NCBI GenBank assembly: GCA_002270565.1
Contig: NQMI01000113.1
Location: 28,796-92,795, forward strand
DNA from: Stenocarpella maydis
Taxonomy: Eukaryota; Ascomycota; Sordariomycetes; Diaporthales; Diaporthaceae
Direction: 5' to 3'
DNA length: 64,000 nucleotides
Made by a program: the position numbers and the translations under genes. Shown piece by piece: positions 23,586 to 36,070 of the stretch. The notes below the pieces were generated by a model. That model saw nothing but the letters and a program-made list of their open reading frames with translations, searched no databases and was not told the DNA's origin. Each line of letters begins with the position of its first letter. Position 1 is the stretch's first letter.

Positions 23586-26500
23586 CATATGATGATGACT
23601 ACACTACACCACTGCAGAGTGCAGATACCACAGCGACAATAAAGACCCCAGGTGCGTGCTCTCCCTCGCAACTGCCAGGCTGTAGCATCAGATCCCCAGC
23701 CCCCACAACTGTCCCTAGCCCCGACCGGGCGGCCAGGTCGACTCAGCTGCCCTGTTTCGGCAATCCGTCTTCGCGGACCCGGTGGGAACAGGGCCATTGA
23801 ATCGGACGATGAGGCTCAGGGTCTTGGTATGCATCCTGCCCCATACACTAGAGCGGTGGGGTTGCGATGCTGGCGATGCATGAGGGGCATCTTTGCGTCG
23901 TGTTGCCCCTCATGCAATAGTGTAAAATGCTCAGTCCGGGCTGCTGGCAAGATGAGCCTCAATCCTTGGGCCGGAGATCGATCCTTTCTTGATCGTCTGC
24001 AGGCGGCGAAACACTCTGTTGGCCCGGGCTCTTGATTCGCGCTGCGCGCTAAGGGCCGTCGTTGTAACTGACCGCCGTTTACCCACTGCCTTCGATGCCT
24101 GGTTACATGGTAGACACCGCGGCTCGTCGACGGAGGCCAAAAGTGCCCCGTCGTCATGATGGGGGACTAAGCCAAGACCTCTCTGATGGTTTTGTTTGCC
24201 TTGCTGCATGCAGACCTGGAGTGCAGCGATACTAAAGCGCGCCGCTGTGTTCTTACCCTGCTGTCGTTAGAGCAAAAGCTAGCCGGGGTGAGTACCATGG
24301 CTGGCAAGGCACGCCTGGAATGCGTTATGGTCTCCCAGGGAAGCCCCCGGTAGAGCCGATATGGCATTTCGAAGCGGCACTATACACCTCAGAACAATGC
24401 TGAAATTTGCCATTGAGTTTTGGGGATGCAACTCTCTACATCACCAAGAACTGTGTTCCGTCCTCGCCTGCCGCGCACGTCTCATTGAATGGTCTGGGAC
24501 AAGGGAAAGGCAGGGTCCCGAGGTCTGAACACCTGCGGGCTATCATCTCCCGCCTATGGTCGATCTACTAGTTGCATGCACGGTGACTACACTACGTGCC
24601 GAAGCGGGACAAGTTGACCACTCGAGGGACGGGTTGGTCCCTGTTGCTGAGACTGTCATGGTGCCGAACTCATGCTGCCTCGTGCCTCGACAACGTCGGC
24701 CGCGATAGCGTGCCTCTTTTCGATATCGTGCAGCCAAGGGCATCGAACAGTGGACCCCCCTCAGCTGCATGTCTCGCTGCAGGGCCATGATGAGCTTCTG
24801 CAGGTGCAGTTCTCAGGGGTGAGGGAGATTTTTTTGCCTCACCCCTTCCGCATCCTAGCCCGGGTCTGGCGTGACGCCCATCTGGGCCTGCTGGCCACAG
24901 CGGCCACTCATGGGGCCATGGCCTAGCCGCAGCTTCTTGCGTGATCTTGATTGATGTGGTGATCCAGATCGCCTCATCGTTACCGAGACCCGTGCCTGGC
25001 CTGGTCAGGATCTCTACATAGGCGCAGCGCTTGTAGAACGGTGAGTTTCGGCTACTGTGGGTGGGTGCGGCACGCCTGCTTCAGATACTACACGCAACGA
25101 AGGCAGACTATGAGATTCCCGCTGTCGAGGTGACAAGACCAGCTGTGGACACCATTCAAGACGGCATGGGGAGAGGGGGACGCCCGGACGTCGGAAATTC
25201 GTCGCTGCCAAATGTGTAGGTAGCCTCTGAAAATCGAGCTACTTCAGGGCTCCAAGCCGAACGGCGGTAAATTATCGCCGTCCGATCTCACGCATACAAT
25301 GACACAACTGGTGGCCGTTAACATCGCCAAACAGCACGGATATACCTGTAGATTTGGGGACGGGTAGTCCTACAGATGGCATGTTGCAGCGAAACCCCGT
25401 TGCTGACTAGTGTGGCTTTGCCTACCAACCAGCCTGCCTGATGAGAAGAACTGCAAACAGATCGGCACCAACCGGTGCTCGGTTCCTTTTGACTTGCAGA
25501 TGAATGCTGAGTGAGATGAACAGCCATCAGCCGCGAAGAAAGCACAGAGGGTAATTGGCCTTTTGGCATGAAGCAGGCATGCGTTTACACTGTCCCTGCT
25601 GGTCCTGCTGGTTGCGCTGGATTCGCACTTACAAGACGATACAGTATCTCGGTGCTCGCCGAGGGAGGCCGACCGGGTCGGTCCTAGCCTGCACCCTAAC
25701 CTCTCGCCTTGGAAACCGTTCGTGGCTCGATCTCTGCACAACGTTGGGCAGGCAGCGGGAGTTCAGGGTTGCCCACAATGCGCCGATCTGTTTCGGGCTT
25801 TTTCCGGGTCCATTGAGGAGCCTCCTCGGCATCTGCGAACTGCCAGTCTGGTGTCTGGCTAGTCAGGCCTAGCAGGATGTTTCCTAATGTGTGAGAAAGA
25901 TCGCAGGTGCGTCTGTCAAGACTTAGGGCAGCATAGCTCAAGTCTGGGTAGGAGGAGAGCACCACCACTAGGGAGAATGCTGGCGCCAAGTGCAAAACTC
26001 TCGTCCAACGTGTCGGTCTGAAGGCTCAGTCATTTGCGATTGTCCATGTTGCTGCTGCTTTTGCGGCGGCGACGCCTCCTCAGAGCACCTAAACATGCGT
26101 CGTCATATTGACGTCCTAGATTGTTTGGTCCCCGTCCTCCGCGCATGGGAATAAAGCACACCAAGTCTTCGTGTCTTTGCTGGAGATCCCGTGATGCTAG
26201 CCGTGCTGCCACAACCGGTGCCAGGCCGCATTGCGATCGTGCTGGTCTCGGACACCCCGGATTCAGGGGGGTGTTCGCCCCTCGTACAGGTCCATGCCCA
26301 GTCCCCTTCCAGGACGACAGATGAGGATCATTGAAAATGGGCTGCCATGCCATGCCTCTGCCATGCTCGATGCTCGGGTCGGCAGGTTTGGATGGGCAAG
26401 CTGGGGTTGCTCGGTTGGCCTTGCCCAGAGCAGGGAGGGTTGACAGCGGTTTGTCGAGTTTGAGGCGAGGGTGACGATGGGTAGACGAGAGACTGCATCT

Positions 26501-27235
26501 GACGAGAGTGCGGCAGTGTGCACCCTGAGTGGTAACCCTTAATGGCAATTGACAAGTTCGAAGGCGACAGTCATTGTTGGCGCCGGGCTGGATTTGCGTT
26601 GTATTGTATTGGAATGAATTGAAAGAACGGACCCCCGAAAGGGTGAGAAAGGGCGTGTCGGTCGGAGTGAGAGATATAGAGAGTGATTGTGTGAGCAACG
26701 GGCGATTGCAGCCTCCTCAAGAAGGTGCCTGAAAACTCCATTCTGCCTGTCGTCAGTCGGGTCAGCCAGCGGGAGTCAACTTTGGGTTGCCTCGTCCAAC
26801 CATATACCAAAGCCAAACGTCAACCCCCCGCCCCCTCCCCCAAGCCGTGGCCTCCGTGACCTAGCCAACCGGCCAGCCGTCTGTTGGTATTGTTCAGACG
26901 GCAACAATACCAACATAGCCGAACTTGTGAGCAGCTGCGATCCCTGGCTCGGTCGGCCTAAGCACGGGAACGTTTGGTCCCTCGTCGGGCTCTTGCCTGT
27001 CCCCCCCCCCCCGGGCCAACCAGCTCATACCTCGAATCGTGTGCTGTTTAGTTGTCGGCCCTTCCAAGTGATGAGAGCCAGGACAAAGAACCAGGGCACC
27101 CGAAACCGTGTCATCTTCCCAGGCCGAGCTGTTGTCGCGTCCATCTTGCAGGCCAAGAACACCCAGCGCACGGCGGCCACAAGCACTGCAACCGACCCCA
27201 TCGCCAGCACGTCTAGAGACAGCCGCGTACCCGTC
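20567..27235. other. Gene-poor divergent interval of ~6.7 kb
   Basis: Lies between two genes that read away from each other (Zn2Cys6 regulator to the left, farnesyltransferase beta to the right). The first few hundred bases are GA-rich and probably 5' UTR and promoter of the regulator. A long (GT)n tract is at 23512-23582. I found no protein family, tRNA or rRNA; open frames (for example 21371-22066 + and 21786-22484 -) look random. Unrecognised non-coding transcripts or small secreted proteins cannot be excluded. Confidence 0.45.
23512..23582. repeat. (GT)n microsatellite
   Basis: About 70 bases of GT with two TTTG interruptions. Simple dinucleotide repeat in the gene-poor interval. Confidence 0.97.
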
Positions 27236-29091
27236 ATGATCCCCGACCTCTTCACATCATGGCCGCCCGTGAGGGACGAGCTGCAATCCGCGACGAGCGC
27301 GTCCCAGGATGACACCGTGAGCCTCTGCCTGCCGTTCCTGTCGGGGGACAAGAACGACGGCTGCAATGGCTACGGCGTGCCCCGTCTCGACCGGGAGAGG
27401 CACATCAGATTTCTACACAAGCAACTGGGCAAACACCCGGCCCCCTTCGTCGCTGCAGATGCCAGCCGGCCGTGGTTCCTCTTTTGGTCCCTGAATGGGC
27501 TGAGCCTGCTGGGCGAGAACATATTCTCCTACCGGGCCAGCTTGATTGACACGGCGCGTTCGATGCAGAACGATACGGGCGGCTTCGGTGGCGGCAATGG
27601 TCAAATGTCACACCTGGCAACCACCTACGCCATGGTTCTGACCCTGGCCCTCGCCGGCGGGGACACCGTATACGAGGTCGTGGACAGGAGGGCCATGTGG
27701 AAATGGCTATGTTCCCTGAAGCAGCCAGACGGCGGCTTTCAGATGGCTGTCGGCGGCGAGGTGGACGTTAGGTAAGGGTCTCACCCACCGCCTCCTCGTT
27801 GTTCCCCCCCCCCATCCCCGTACGCCTCAACCTATGTGCTCGACTCTGAGATCCGAACCTAGGGGCGCCTACTGCGCAGCAGTTGTGATCTCCCTGTTAA
27901 ACATCCCAACGGATCTGACCCCCGAGTCTCCGGCATGGACCCCTGATCATCCCACGCTATTCACAAAGCTGCCAGAGTACGTCCAGAGATGTAGGTACAT
28001 ACAATGGCCCCCCGTATTGTTGGCCACTCCCCCTGGCCCGGCAAACGTTTCTCGCTAATCTCTCACCACCCAAGGCCAAACATTCGAGGGAGGGATATCA
28101 GCCCATCCGGGCGCTGAAGCACATGGTGCATATGCCTTTTGCGCGCTAGGCTGTCTTGCCCTTCTGGACTCTCCCGATCGCATCATTCCGAGGTAAGCAA
28201 CCTCCAAACATGCAGACAGGAGCTTGGGGGTGGTGGTCACCTCGGTCTTCATCCCCTTACCTGACCAGTCAAATGATGACAAGAAGCTTCGCATGCTGAC
28301 TGACACTTGGCCGCGGGTGATGCTCAGATACCTTGACGTTCCACGACTCATCTCTTGGCTATCCTCACGCCAGTATGCCCCAGAGGGTGGGTTTTCTGGT
28401 CGTACTAACAAGCTTGTGGATGGATGCTACAGCCATTGGGTCGGTGGGTGCTGGCCGCTGATCGAGGCCGCTCTCGCAGGAGGGGCTGCGGCAGCACCTG
28501 GAGGAGGATGCGGCAGTGCCTACGCACCTCCGGTGAGAGGCGAACAGCCTTGCCAGAAACACAGGCTCCCCACCCCCAGCCGGAGCCTGTACAGCCGAGA
28601 GGGTTTAATCCGCTACATCATGTGCTGCTGTCAGGACCAGACCAAACGTGGTGGCCTGCGAGACAAACCCAGCCGGTACGTAATAGATGGGCCAGGCTTC
28701 CAAAACTCTTGTGGCGACGAATCGCAACACACAGATACACGCTCTCTCTTCTTTCTAACTTGATTCTTATAGCAATTCGGATGGGTATCATACATGTTAC
28801 GTCCTCGCGGGCCTGAGCTCCGCACAGCACAAATGGGAGCTCGTCGACACGGTCGTTCCTGACATTAACGCCACCCAATGCGATGCAGTGGACATGGGCG
28901 GGAGGATGTTCAGCGCTGGCGGGCAAACTTACCCTGGCACGTCATGGTCCGTCACGCCGTGCCTCGGCGACGACGAAGCATGCATTTTTGACGAGCAAGA
29001 TCGTCTTGTGCCGTTGCACCCGCTCTACGCCATTCCGGTCGGTCGCGTGGCGGATATCAAACGGTATTTCGATGCGAAGCCAGGGTTCTAG
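27236..29091 (+). CDS. ram1: Protein farnesyltransferase beta subunit
   Basis: Catalytic beta subunit of CAAX farnesyltransferase, which attaches farnesyl from FPP to C-terminal Cys of Ras-type proteins and a-factor-type pheromones; works in the cytosol with the alpha subunit. Five exons: 27236-27771, 27863-27990, 28075-28192, 28328-28675, 28773-29091. All introns (91, 84, 135, 97 bp) are GT-AG, the branch sites are good, and the exon sum is exactly in frame: 482 residues. Prenyltransferase repeats appear in order: GGFGGGNGQMSHLATTYA, QPDGGFQMA, FEGGISAHPGAEAHGAYAF, PEGGFSGRTNKLVDGCYSHW, RGGLRDKPSR/NSDGYHTCYVL. Zinc ligands are visible as Asp and Cys of DGC (about 291, 293) and His of GYHTCY (about 383). 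I chose the ATG at 27236 because MIPDLFTSWPPVRDEL matches the usual start; an in-frame ATG at 27071 would add 55 residues. Confidence 0.95.
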
Positions 29092-32000
29092 AATCCTTTA
29101 CCCGCTGCGGGCCAAGGCAAGCGCACGCCGCTCGGTGGCACTTGTCTCGCAGCAGTCTCAGCAAATTGGCAAATTCAAAACAAATGATGGTTTCGTGCAG
29201 GGCGATCGGAGGGACCATCTGGAGCCTGCTCCAGATCGCACAGTTCAATGCCACGTTTACCCATAGCACAGCATTTGTAGTCCCGGATGTCACGTGGCGA
29301 TGGTGAACGACGACATCAGATGCAATGCGGGTGACGGTGTGCCGCGTCCCGTCTAACATACCTCCCTCGGGAGTAACATGGATCGGGAATGAAGCTCGGG
29401 TTACAGGTCGAAGGAATGTACACAAGGCAGAGCGACCAGAGACGAACGAGGAGGTCATGTTCCAGAAGAAATAGCAGAGTACCATCCTGTGGTATGAGAT
29501 TAGTCGGCAAAGTATCCTACGGGTCGGTCTGTCTCTAGGTCCAATGCTATGTAATCAAGTTGATTTTCTTGGGTTCCCGGCGAAGTCCGGTTCGACCGAG
29601 GGCGAGGAAAGGGGGGGGGGGAAGGAGACTAGTAGTTGTCAATCCCATAAACCCTGACCACAGAGGACAACCTCGTCGCCCACAGTAAAACATATGCGCA
29701 TGAACTACGCCCGGGACCGGGGCCAGGACCTCTAGAGGGCCGCGACGGGCAAGGTTCAGGACGCCACTCAAGCGAAGGGAGGTCTGGGTGTGTGCCGGAT
29801 CGCGGGCACATGGAGGAGACATATGGCCTGGGAATGCACGGTGAGAGAAGCCTGAGCGGAGTGTGCCAATCAAGGCGGAGGCGGAGGCAGGCCAAGCAGG
29901 CGGCGAAGTGCTGCATGTGTCGTTTTGGGCCTCTTGCAGGAATTCTGACGATGCATTGCAGATTGCACTTTAGTTGACCGACGACTTGGCCGGGATAAGC
30001 AAGAGGAAGAAGCAGGAAAGCGCAGAGTAAATGCAGGGACCGGGCACAGAGGGGACTGACGGCTGGGGATCGCGGTGGGACGCTGGAGACGGATGCCGAA
30101 GACATGATGGAAAGGAGACTGCTGTCGATGCACGGGCACACCCTCCTGGGCCTCGAAAACGGGCCACATGAGTTGACGTGTCCGCCTGGAGTTGTTCATG
30201 TACGTACATTACTATGCAGTCAGATATCAGATGATCACCCGAATGGCTGTTCCCGATGGTGGGTGTGGGTGTTTGGGAGTGTGTCCAGATAACTAGGGTA
30301 GTACATGCAATGGAGATAGGTATGCATGAACAGGAAGGAGGACGATTTCTTGGTTTCATGTTATCTTGTGTTATTTTGTAGTTTTATCTATAGCTATCTA
30401 CCTATATATATATGAGAGGGGTGAAGGCNNNNNNNNNNNNNNNNNNNNNNNGGGGGAGGGGTGGGGAGGGGGCGGCCTCGTGTAGGCGGAGGCATGCAGG
30501 CCAGGCTGGAGCGATGGAGCCCGGAGCCGTGCTGATGGAGCTGGAGAGGGCTGCATGGCGCAGTGGTTTTTGACTCAGATGCATCTGAGACGGACTGCAG
30601 CAAGAGGAGCAGTCCACAGCTGGAAGGGCAAGGGAGAGAGAGCGCAGCCCGTGGGTGCAAGGCATGTTTTGGATCTTTGTGGGACACCTCGTGGCAGTAC
30701 ATACACACACATATGTGAGTACACAGGCCTTGCACGTGCTAGGACACACCCGTATGGCGGCAGCAGGAGCAGTGACTGGTCTCGTCAGGCTTGAGTCGAG
30801 CGTGATGCAATGCAGTATGACGTTTGCGGACTGGACTCGGACTGCAGGCTGCACGCGGAGCAGCAGGCTCGCGAGCCACCGGGAGAGATGATGCAACCGG
30901 CAGGCCATCAGCTAGCTGCCCGGGCCACGTCGGTGGTCGAGTCGATCGAGGTCGAGTCTATCGAGTTCGTCAAGCCGGTCGATTCTATTCCGTCGCTTGC
31001 ATCGAGCCCCAATGGTGGTTGGTCGGGTTGGGTGGGTGGTTGCATGGCGACGCGCGACGGCTGGTGGCAGCCCTCGTCACTTGGCGCGGGACCTCGCCGG
31101 CCTGGCCAACCACGCATACATCTGAAACAGACGGCACTGCCGTCTTCTGCTGCTTGCGGGAGGGAGTTGGTGAGGTGGTCTGCCTAGCAGAGTGGACGTG
31201 GCTTACTTGCGTCGTTGATTGAACGGGTGAATGAGTCGAGTTCGCGGGCAGGGAGAGCTTAACGCAATTGGCCAATCACAGGCGCAGCCGGCCTCGGGTC
31301 GGCCTGGCCTTTGATCGACCCCCCGACATGGTCCGTGCGCTGCCTGGCCTCAGGTCTCTGGACGTCAACAGCCGCGGTGCCGACTCGATCCACAAGGAGG
31401 GCCACAGACCACAGAACCACAGGGGCCCGTCCCCATCATGGCCGATCGGATCCAGATCTGCACACTATGTAAGTGCTCAGGGTACTAAGCACACACCCTA
31501 GTCTGGGGCTACACAAACTACACCGCGTCGGCCGTGTCGAAAAGTTGTCTAGACCGGGGCCGCCGACTCTCGACGCCATCCATCCATGACGGGACATCGA
31601 TATCATACAACCGTGTATGTATGGGCCCGAGAAGGCTGGAAGTGTTGCCCCGACACCCCAAAATGCTGCATGCTCGGTGCCCCAACACCGTGGGCCGAGG
31701 TTCAATGCCCAGCGCCCGCCCCCAAGAGAAGAAGAAATAAAAAATACAGGGCACCAAGGGCACCACCCCCCCCCAGATAAACCCCACACTCACCCTCCAG
31801 AACCACACCGGCGGAGAGTATCGCCTGCTTCTGCCGTTTCTGTTTCTGCTGTGGGTTTCGGCCTGGTACACAGTGGTCCCCCCCGCCCCATGTACTGCCA
31901 AGGTACCGCGCTGCGCGGTGGGCGGCACAGATGGTACAGCATCGCAACCAAGACCCCTCGCGCGCATGGAATCCCGCGGTACTTGGAGCCGTTGTGCGCT

Positions 32001-35000
32001 ACATTCTGATATCTCGATTAATTTCAAAGCCGCATTGCCAACTCATCACTGCATGAGTGGCATTGCTAACGCATGCGCTGCTCTGCGCTGCTCTCTGTGC
32101 TGCTCTCCTCTCTGCTCTCCTCTCTGCTCTGCTGCTACATGTGCGGTACAATTGTACACCGCGGTATGGGCTACACCACATGATGCACGAAACCCGGGAA
32201 AGGGCAACCGCTGTTGCTTGCGATGCTCGACTGATCTTGTCGACTCGACTCGAAAATTGTCTGAAACGACCAGTGCCCAGCTGTCCGCCGACCACCACCA
32301 CCACTCTCACCTTCCCCCTTCGTGCTCGCCGCCGTGCCCTTCCCCTCTCACGCCACACTGCTTACAGTCAATCGGACCCGGACAGCTGGACCGTTCGATT
32401 GCGTTATACCGCGAGGTAGCTGTGCGCCCATGCTCAAATCATCGCCGTCCCCAGCAGCTGCAGGCCCATGCAAGGGTCTGCCAGCCTGCCCAGCCCGCCC
32501 CCGTCCGACAGTCCATCTTCTTTTTGCCTCACCGACTTCCTCCGGCAATCTGCCACGGCCTGTCTGCCGCTCTTCTACCGGGCCCCTCATCTTGTCCTCC
32601 CCCTCCCCTCTGTGTCGTACAGACATGGCAAGACGACTCTCTACTCGCAAGCAAGGCTCTTCCTCGTTTCTGGCGACCCCTACTGCTGCCCCTCCGGCCC
32701 ATGAGATTGGATGCCACAAACCGGGCCCCCATCGTCAACCAAGCGCTGATTCTCCTCCAGCCACCAGGCTTGTTATTCGCCAGCCGCCGTTTGTCTGCTC
32801 ATCCAAGATCCTTCTAGCTTTCCTGTGCACGCCCCCCCCCCAAGGCAGGGCCCTGGACTCTGTTCCAATTCATTCAACGGTTCCCCCGCCTCCGAGAGGG
32901 GCAAAGGCTTGGAACAAAGTCACTGTCGCTGCCAACACACGGTCCGTCTCCCTTGTGCGTTATGAGTCCATTCCATGGTACGTGTACAGCATCCAATTGC
33001 GACGCCTCGTGCAGTCTCTCCCATTCACGGCACTCTCCGCACAAGGCATCTGGCAAAGTCCAATATATACCCCCATGTAACAAGTACGGAACCCGACTCC
33101 TGCAGAAAGCCAAGGACAAGTAAGATAAAGGGCGGAAGGCACAAGGCCCAAGGCCCAAGGTGTTCGCAGCCAAGCGCCGGCGCCAGTCGAGACAGGTCGT
33201 AAATGGGCCCTGCAGTACCTGCTCAAGCTGGCCCCCATCGAGAGACCCCCGGGGTGATAGCTCCCGCCCTGGCCGGAGCTTAATCTCGAGCCGTTTCCGG
33301 GCACGCAGGCGCAGGCGCAGGCGCAGCGTCTCGCCGCATGGCAAGCTGTGGCCATGGCACAACAAAATCCTTCCAGAACGCGAGGCACCGCGCGCGAGTG
33401 CGAGGCGCCTGTCCCGGGACATTACATGTATTCCTGAGGCTGGAGGGGTGCATCAATGTACAGGTGCGTACCTCGTCCCGTACCCCGAGCTACGGCGAGC
33501 CCAGGAACCAGGCATACCCCTTCCCTCCTCTAGGTCCGGATTCCCTATGGCGGCCAATCTAAGTGGCAGGCCGCAAAGATGGGCCATGTCGAGTCCTGCT
33601 CTCTGTCGCAAATTTCTCACCTCGCCGGCCCCTCGGTTTGCATCTCTCGTGCAGTCGATTCACGCGCAGAGATTGGTCGGTTCCCAAGGACGGGTGCCAT
33701 TTGCCACATCACTCCAGTCTTCACTCAGTCCCTTTGTGCATCGCACCGGCCTTGTACCCAGCAGAGACATGCGCCCCCGAGCCCTCGCCGGGCACCGCGA
33801 GCCCCAAGGGCGCTCGACATGCCCGTACCGTGCTTGTGACTCTGCTGGTCGCTCTACACGCCTCTTGGGAGGTGCCGTCAGACCACGGTCAAGGTTGCGG
33901 TCGTGGGGGAGAGTTGCGGTCACCTCCAGAGGCCCGGCTCTCCCTGTCATCCGGCGATACGTACCTTGACAGAATTAAACCGGAGAGACACTGGGCTCAC
34001 TGGTGAGATGCCCCCATCGCCAAACCTCGTGGCCGTTGTCTGTTCTTGACCTCAGTACCCCTTCGGCACCACCCTAGACTCGGATCCCACATGCTCGCTC
34101 GCTCGCTCGCTCGCTCCCCCCGTTCGTGTGCGTGCTGTACACACTCTGCTTGCCCGGCCTTGTCCCTCATGTACCCACCGTGTCCCTTTCTTCCTCTGTA
34201 TCTAGTCCTTGTCTGCATCCGATGGCCACCCCCTTGTGTTTTGGTGGAGCTCTCTAGTCCCAGCGCTTCCTATCAACTGGCAACGGCGCACGCCAACACA
34301 TCAAGATGGGTCACACTCTGAGAGCCGCATCTCGACTTGCATCTTTCGAACCCTTCCCCTTCCTTGCCCTCAAACCCCATGCTATTTCCTAGCCTCTTTC
34401 CCGCCGTCATTCCTTTTCCAGGTGGGAATTGGACCGGTTCTCGACGGAGCCCCGCACCACAATCAGAATTTCTGCAATAAAGCACACATGTCTCGCCGCT
34501 GCTGGCCCGTCTCCTCCTGCATCTCAAGGCCGGAATACGTAGCAACATAGTAGTAGCCCTACCACCACCGCTTGCCGCCACAACCAACATCATCTTCACC
34601 ACCACCACCACCACCAACCAGCACACATACTTCTCTCTCCTCTCCTTGATCGAGCTCTCCCTTTTCCCGTACAGCCGCCCAGGACGTCCCGAGTGCAGAG
34701 CACGGCAGACACTCCAGCTTGCTCCCAGCCCCCCCGTCCGGTAATCAGCATTGCTGCCCTGCGTACTCGCTATCTCGGCACTTTTCGGTCTCCTAGGTGC
34801 ACCTTACCCTCGGTTTGGGCTCGACTGCATCGCCGGAAAACCCAGACATAATTCTTTCGTGCTCATCCACCGCCGTTAGAGGAGAGATTTGTTCCGTGCT
34901 GCTGGCACCTGCCACCGGCACTTGTCTTTGGAACACCTCGCCGGGGCACCGGACGACGTTCTTGGTCAATCTCACCTCCAGCCTGCCGGCTTGGGGACCA

Positions 35001-35052
35001 ACCCACGACCTCGCGCCCCGCCTCACGAGCCATTGAGGCCGCAATACCCAAA
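29092..35052. other. Gene-poor interval of ~6 kb with assembly gap
   Basis: No recognisable gene on either strand. The 3' UTR of the farnesyltransferase gene and a long pyrimidine-rich promoter/5' UTR of the next gene (about 34000-34700) should lie at its ends. Open frames such as 31873-32817 and 33160-33969 are Pro/Cys/Arg-rich and show no family features. A 23-base N gap is present, so a small gene could be damaged there. Confidence 0.45.
30429..30451. other. Assembly gap (23 N)
   Basis: Run of 23 undetermined bases between an AT-rich microsatellite-like stretch and a G-rich tract; true length unknown. Confidence 0.99.
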
Positions 35053-36070
35053 ATGCGAGGATTTTATATGCAATACCTTGACAGTAAGTGACAGACAGAT
35101 TCAATTGGCACCGCACAAACACCCACTGTCACTTCGCGAGCACGATCTCATACCCTCTTGTCCGGCCCGGTTGTGTCCCAGGTCTGGGGGATAAGTGATC
35201 CCCCGGGAGGCATGATGCATCTTATCTCAGATCGTTTGCAACACCAGGCCGAGAAGAGTGCCTGTGCAACCTCTATTGCGTTACTCTCGTGCGCTCCTGT
35301 TGCTCCACATGGGAAGAGGGGGGGTGATGGTCGGACAAGACCCCAAACCGCGTTCCCCTATCGATCTGGCGCATGCCGGAAGTCGTGCACCATTTCATAT
35401 GCGTTCTCCCCCGTAGGGCTGGTATGGCGGGTGTTTTTGCATGGTTGGGTGCGCATGCAGACTGCCTTACGCCATTCGCCATGCCCCAGATCCCGCTCCT
35501 GGGAAGCTATCTGCATGCAATATTGTCCTGCCGACGCAAGGAGCGCGTGGAGACGACGGCGGGTTGGTTTGGCTGGCCAGAACTACCAGAGACAGCTCAG
35601 TCTGGACACCCCCCACCCCCCTCCCAGTCGGGCGGAGCTGTGGTTTTCAGTGATGGCCTTCAGCTGACAAACATGCATCTACAGGCCTCTGCCAGCGGCG
35701 CGGCTGGGAGCAACCCACATACGAGTGCTACCGGGAACCTGGCGGCTATACGTGTCTGGTCCTGGTCAACGGGCGCGAGTATCAGACCGATCTGGCCTAC
35801 GAATCGGATGAGCTGGCACGTGAAAACGCGGCCATGCGCGCGTTTATGGTGTGCAGGAACTTCAGCGTCAATGGTGGCATGCTGGCCCGCAACGGCATCG
35901 TCCAAGGGCTTCCCGCAGATGAGTCAAACCGCAAGCATAGGAAGAGCAGCAGCCGCCACACGTCCTCGGCGTCTTCGCACTCCCACTTGTCTCACTCGCA
36001 TGGCCACCACAGCCGCAGCCGCCGCTCTGGTCAGCATTCAAGTGGCAGCTCCACTGCCTCATACGAGTGA
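35053..36070 (+). CDS. Small protein with degenerate dsRNA-binding-like domain
   Basis: Not assigned to a named family. Exon 1 is 35053-35083 (MRGFYMQYLD), donor GTAAGT; exon 2 is 35685-36070, acceptor CTACAG with a GCTGAC branch site just upstream. Splicing gives 138 residues and joins a helix, YLDSLCQRRGW, to EQPTYECYRE, GYTCLVLVNGREYQTD and SDELARENAAMRAFM. That order (helix, three strands, Ala-rich helix) and words such as PTYE, V-VNGREY and ARENAA follow the double-stranded RNA-binding fold, but the usual basic KKxAK at the second helix is missing, so RNA binding is doubtful. The C-terminal 50 residues are Ser/His/Arg-rich and disordered. The intron, 601 bp, is very long for this genome; a further small exon within it is possible. 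Function unknown; the dsRBD relation is my inference. Confidence 0.7.

Noticed and set aside
31690..31715. GGTTCAATGCC, a B-box-like word that could mark a tRNA
   Set aside because: The T-stem pairs poorly and no acceptor stem or A-box is found at the right spacing.
31873..32817. Open frame of 314 residues on the plus strand
   Set aside because: Pro/Cys/Arg-rich, without family motifs, and overlapped by equally long frames in other phases, as expected for GC-rich non-coding DNA.
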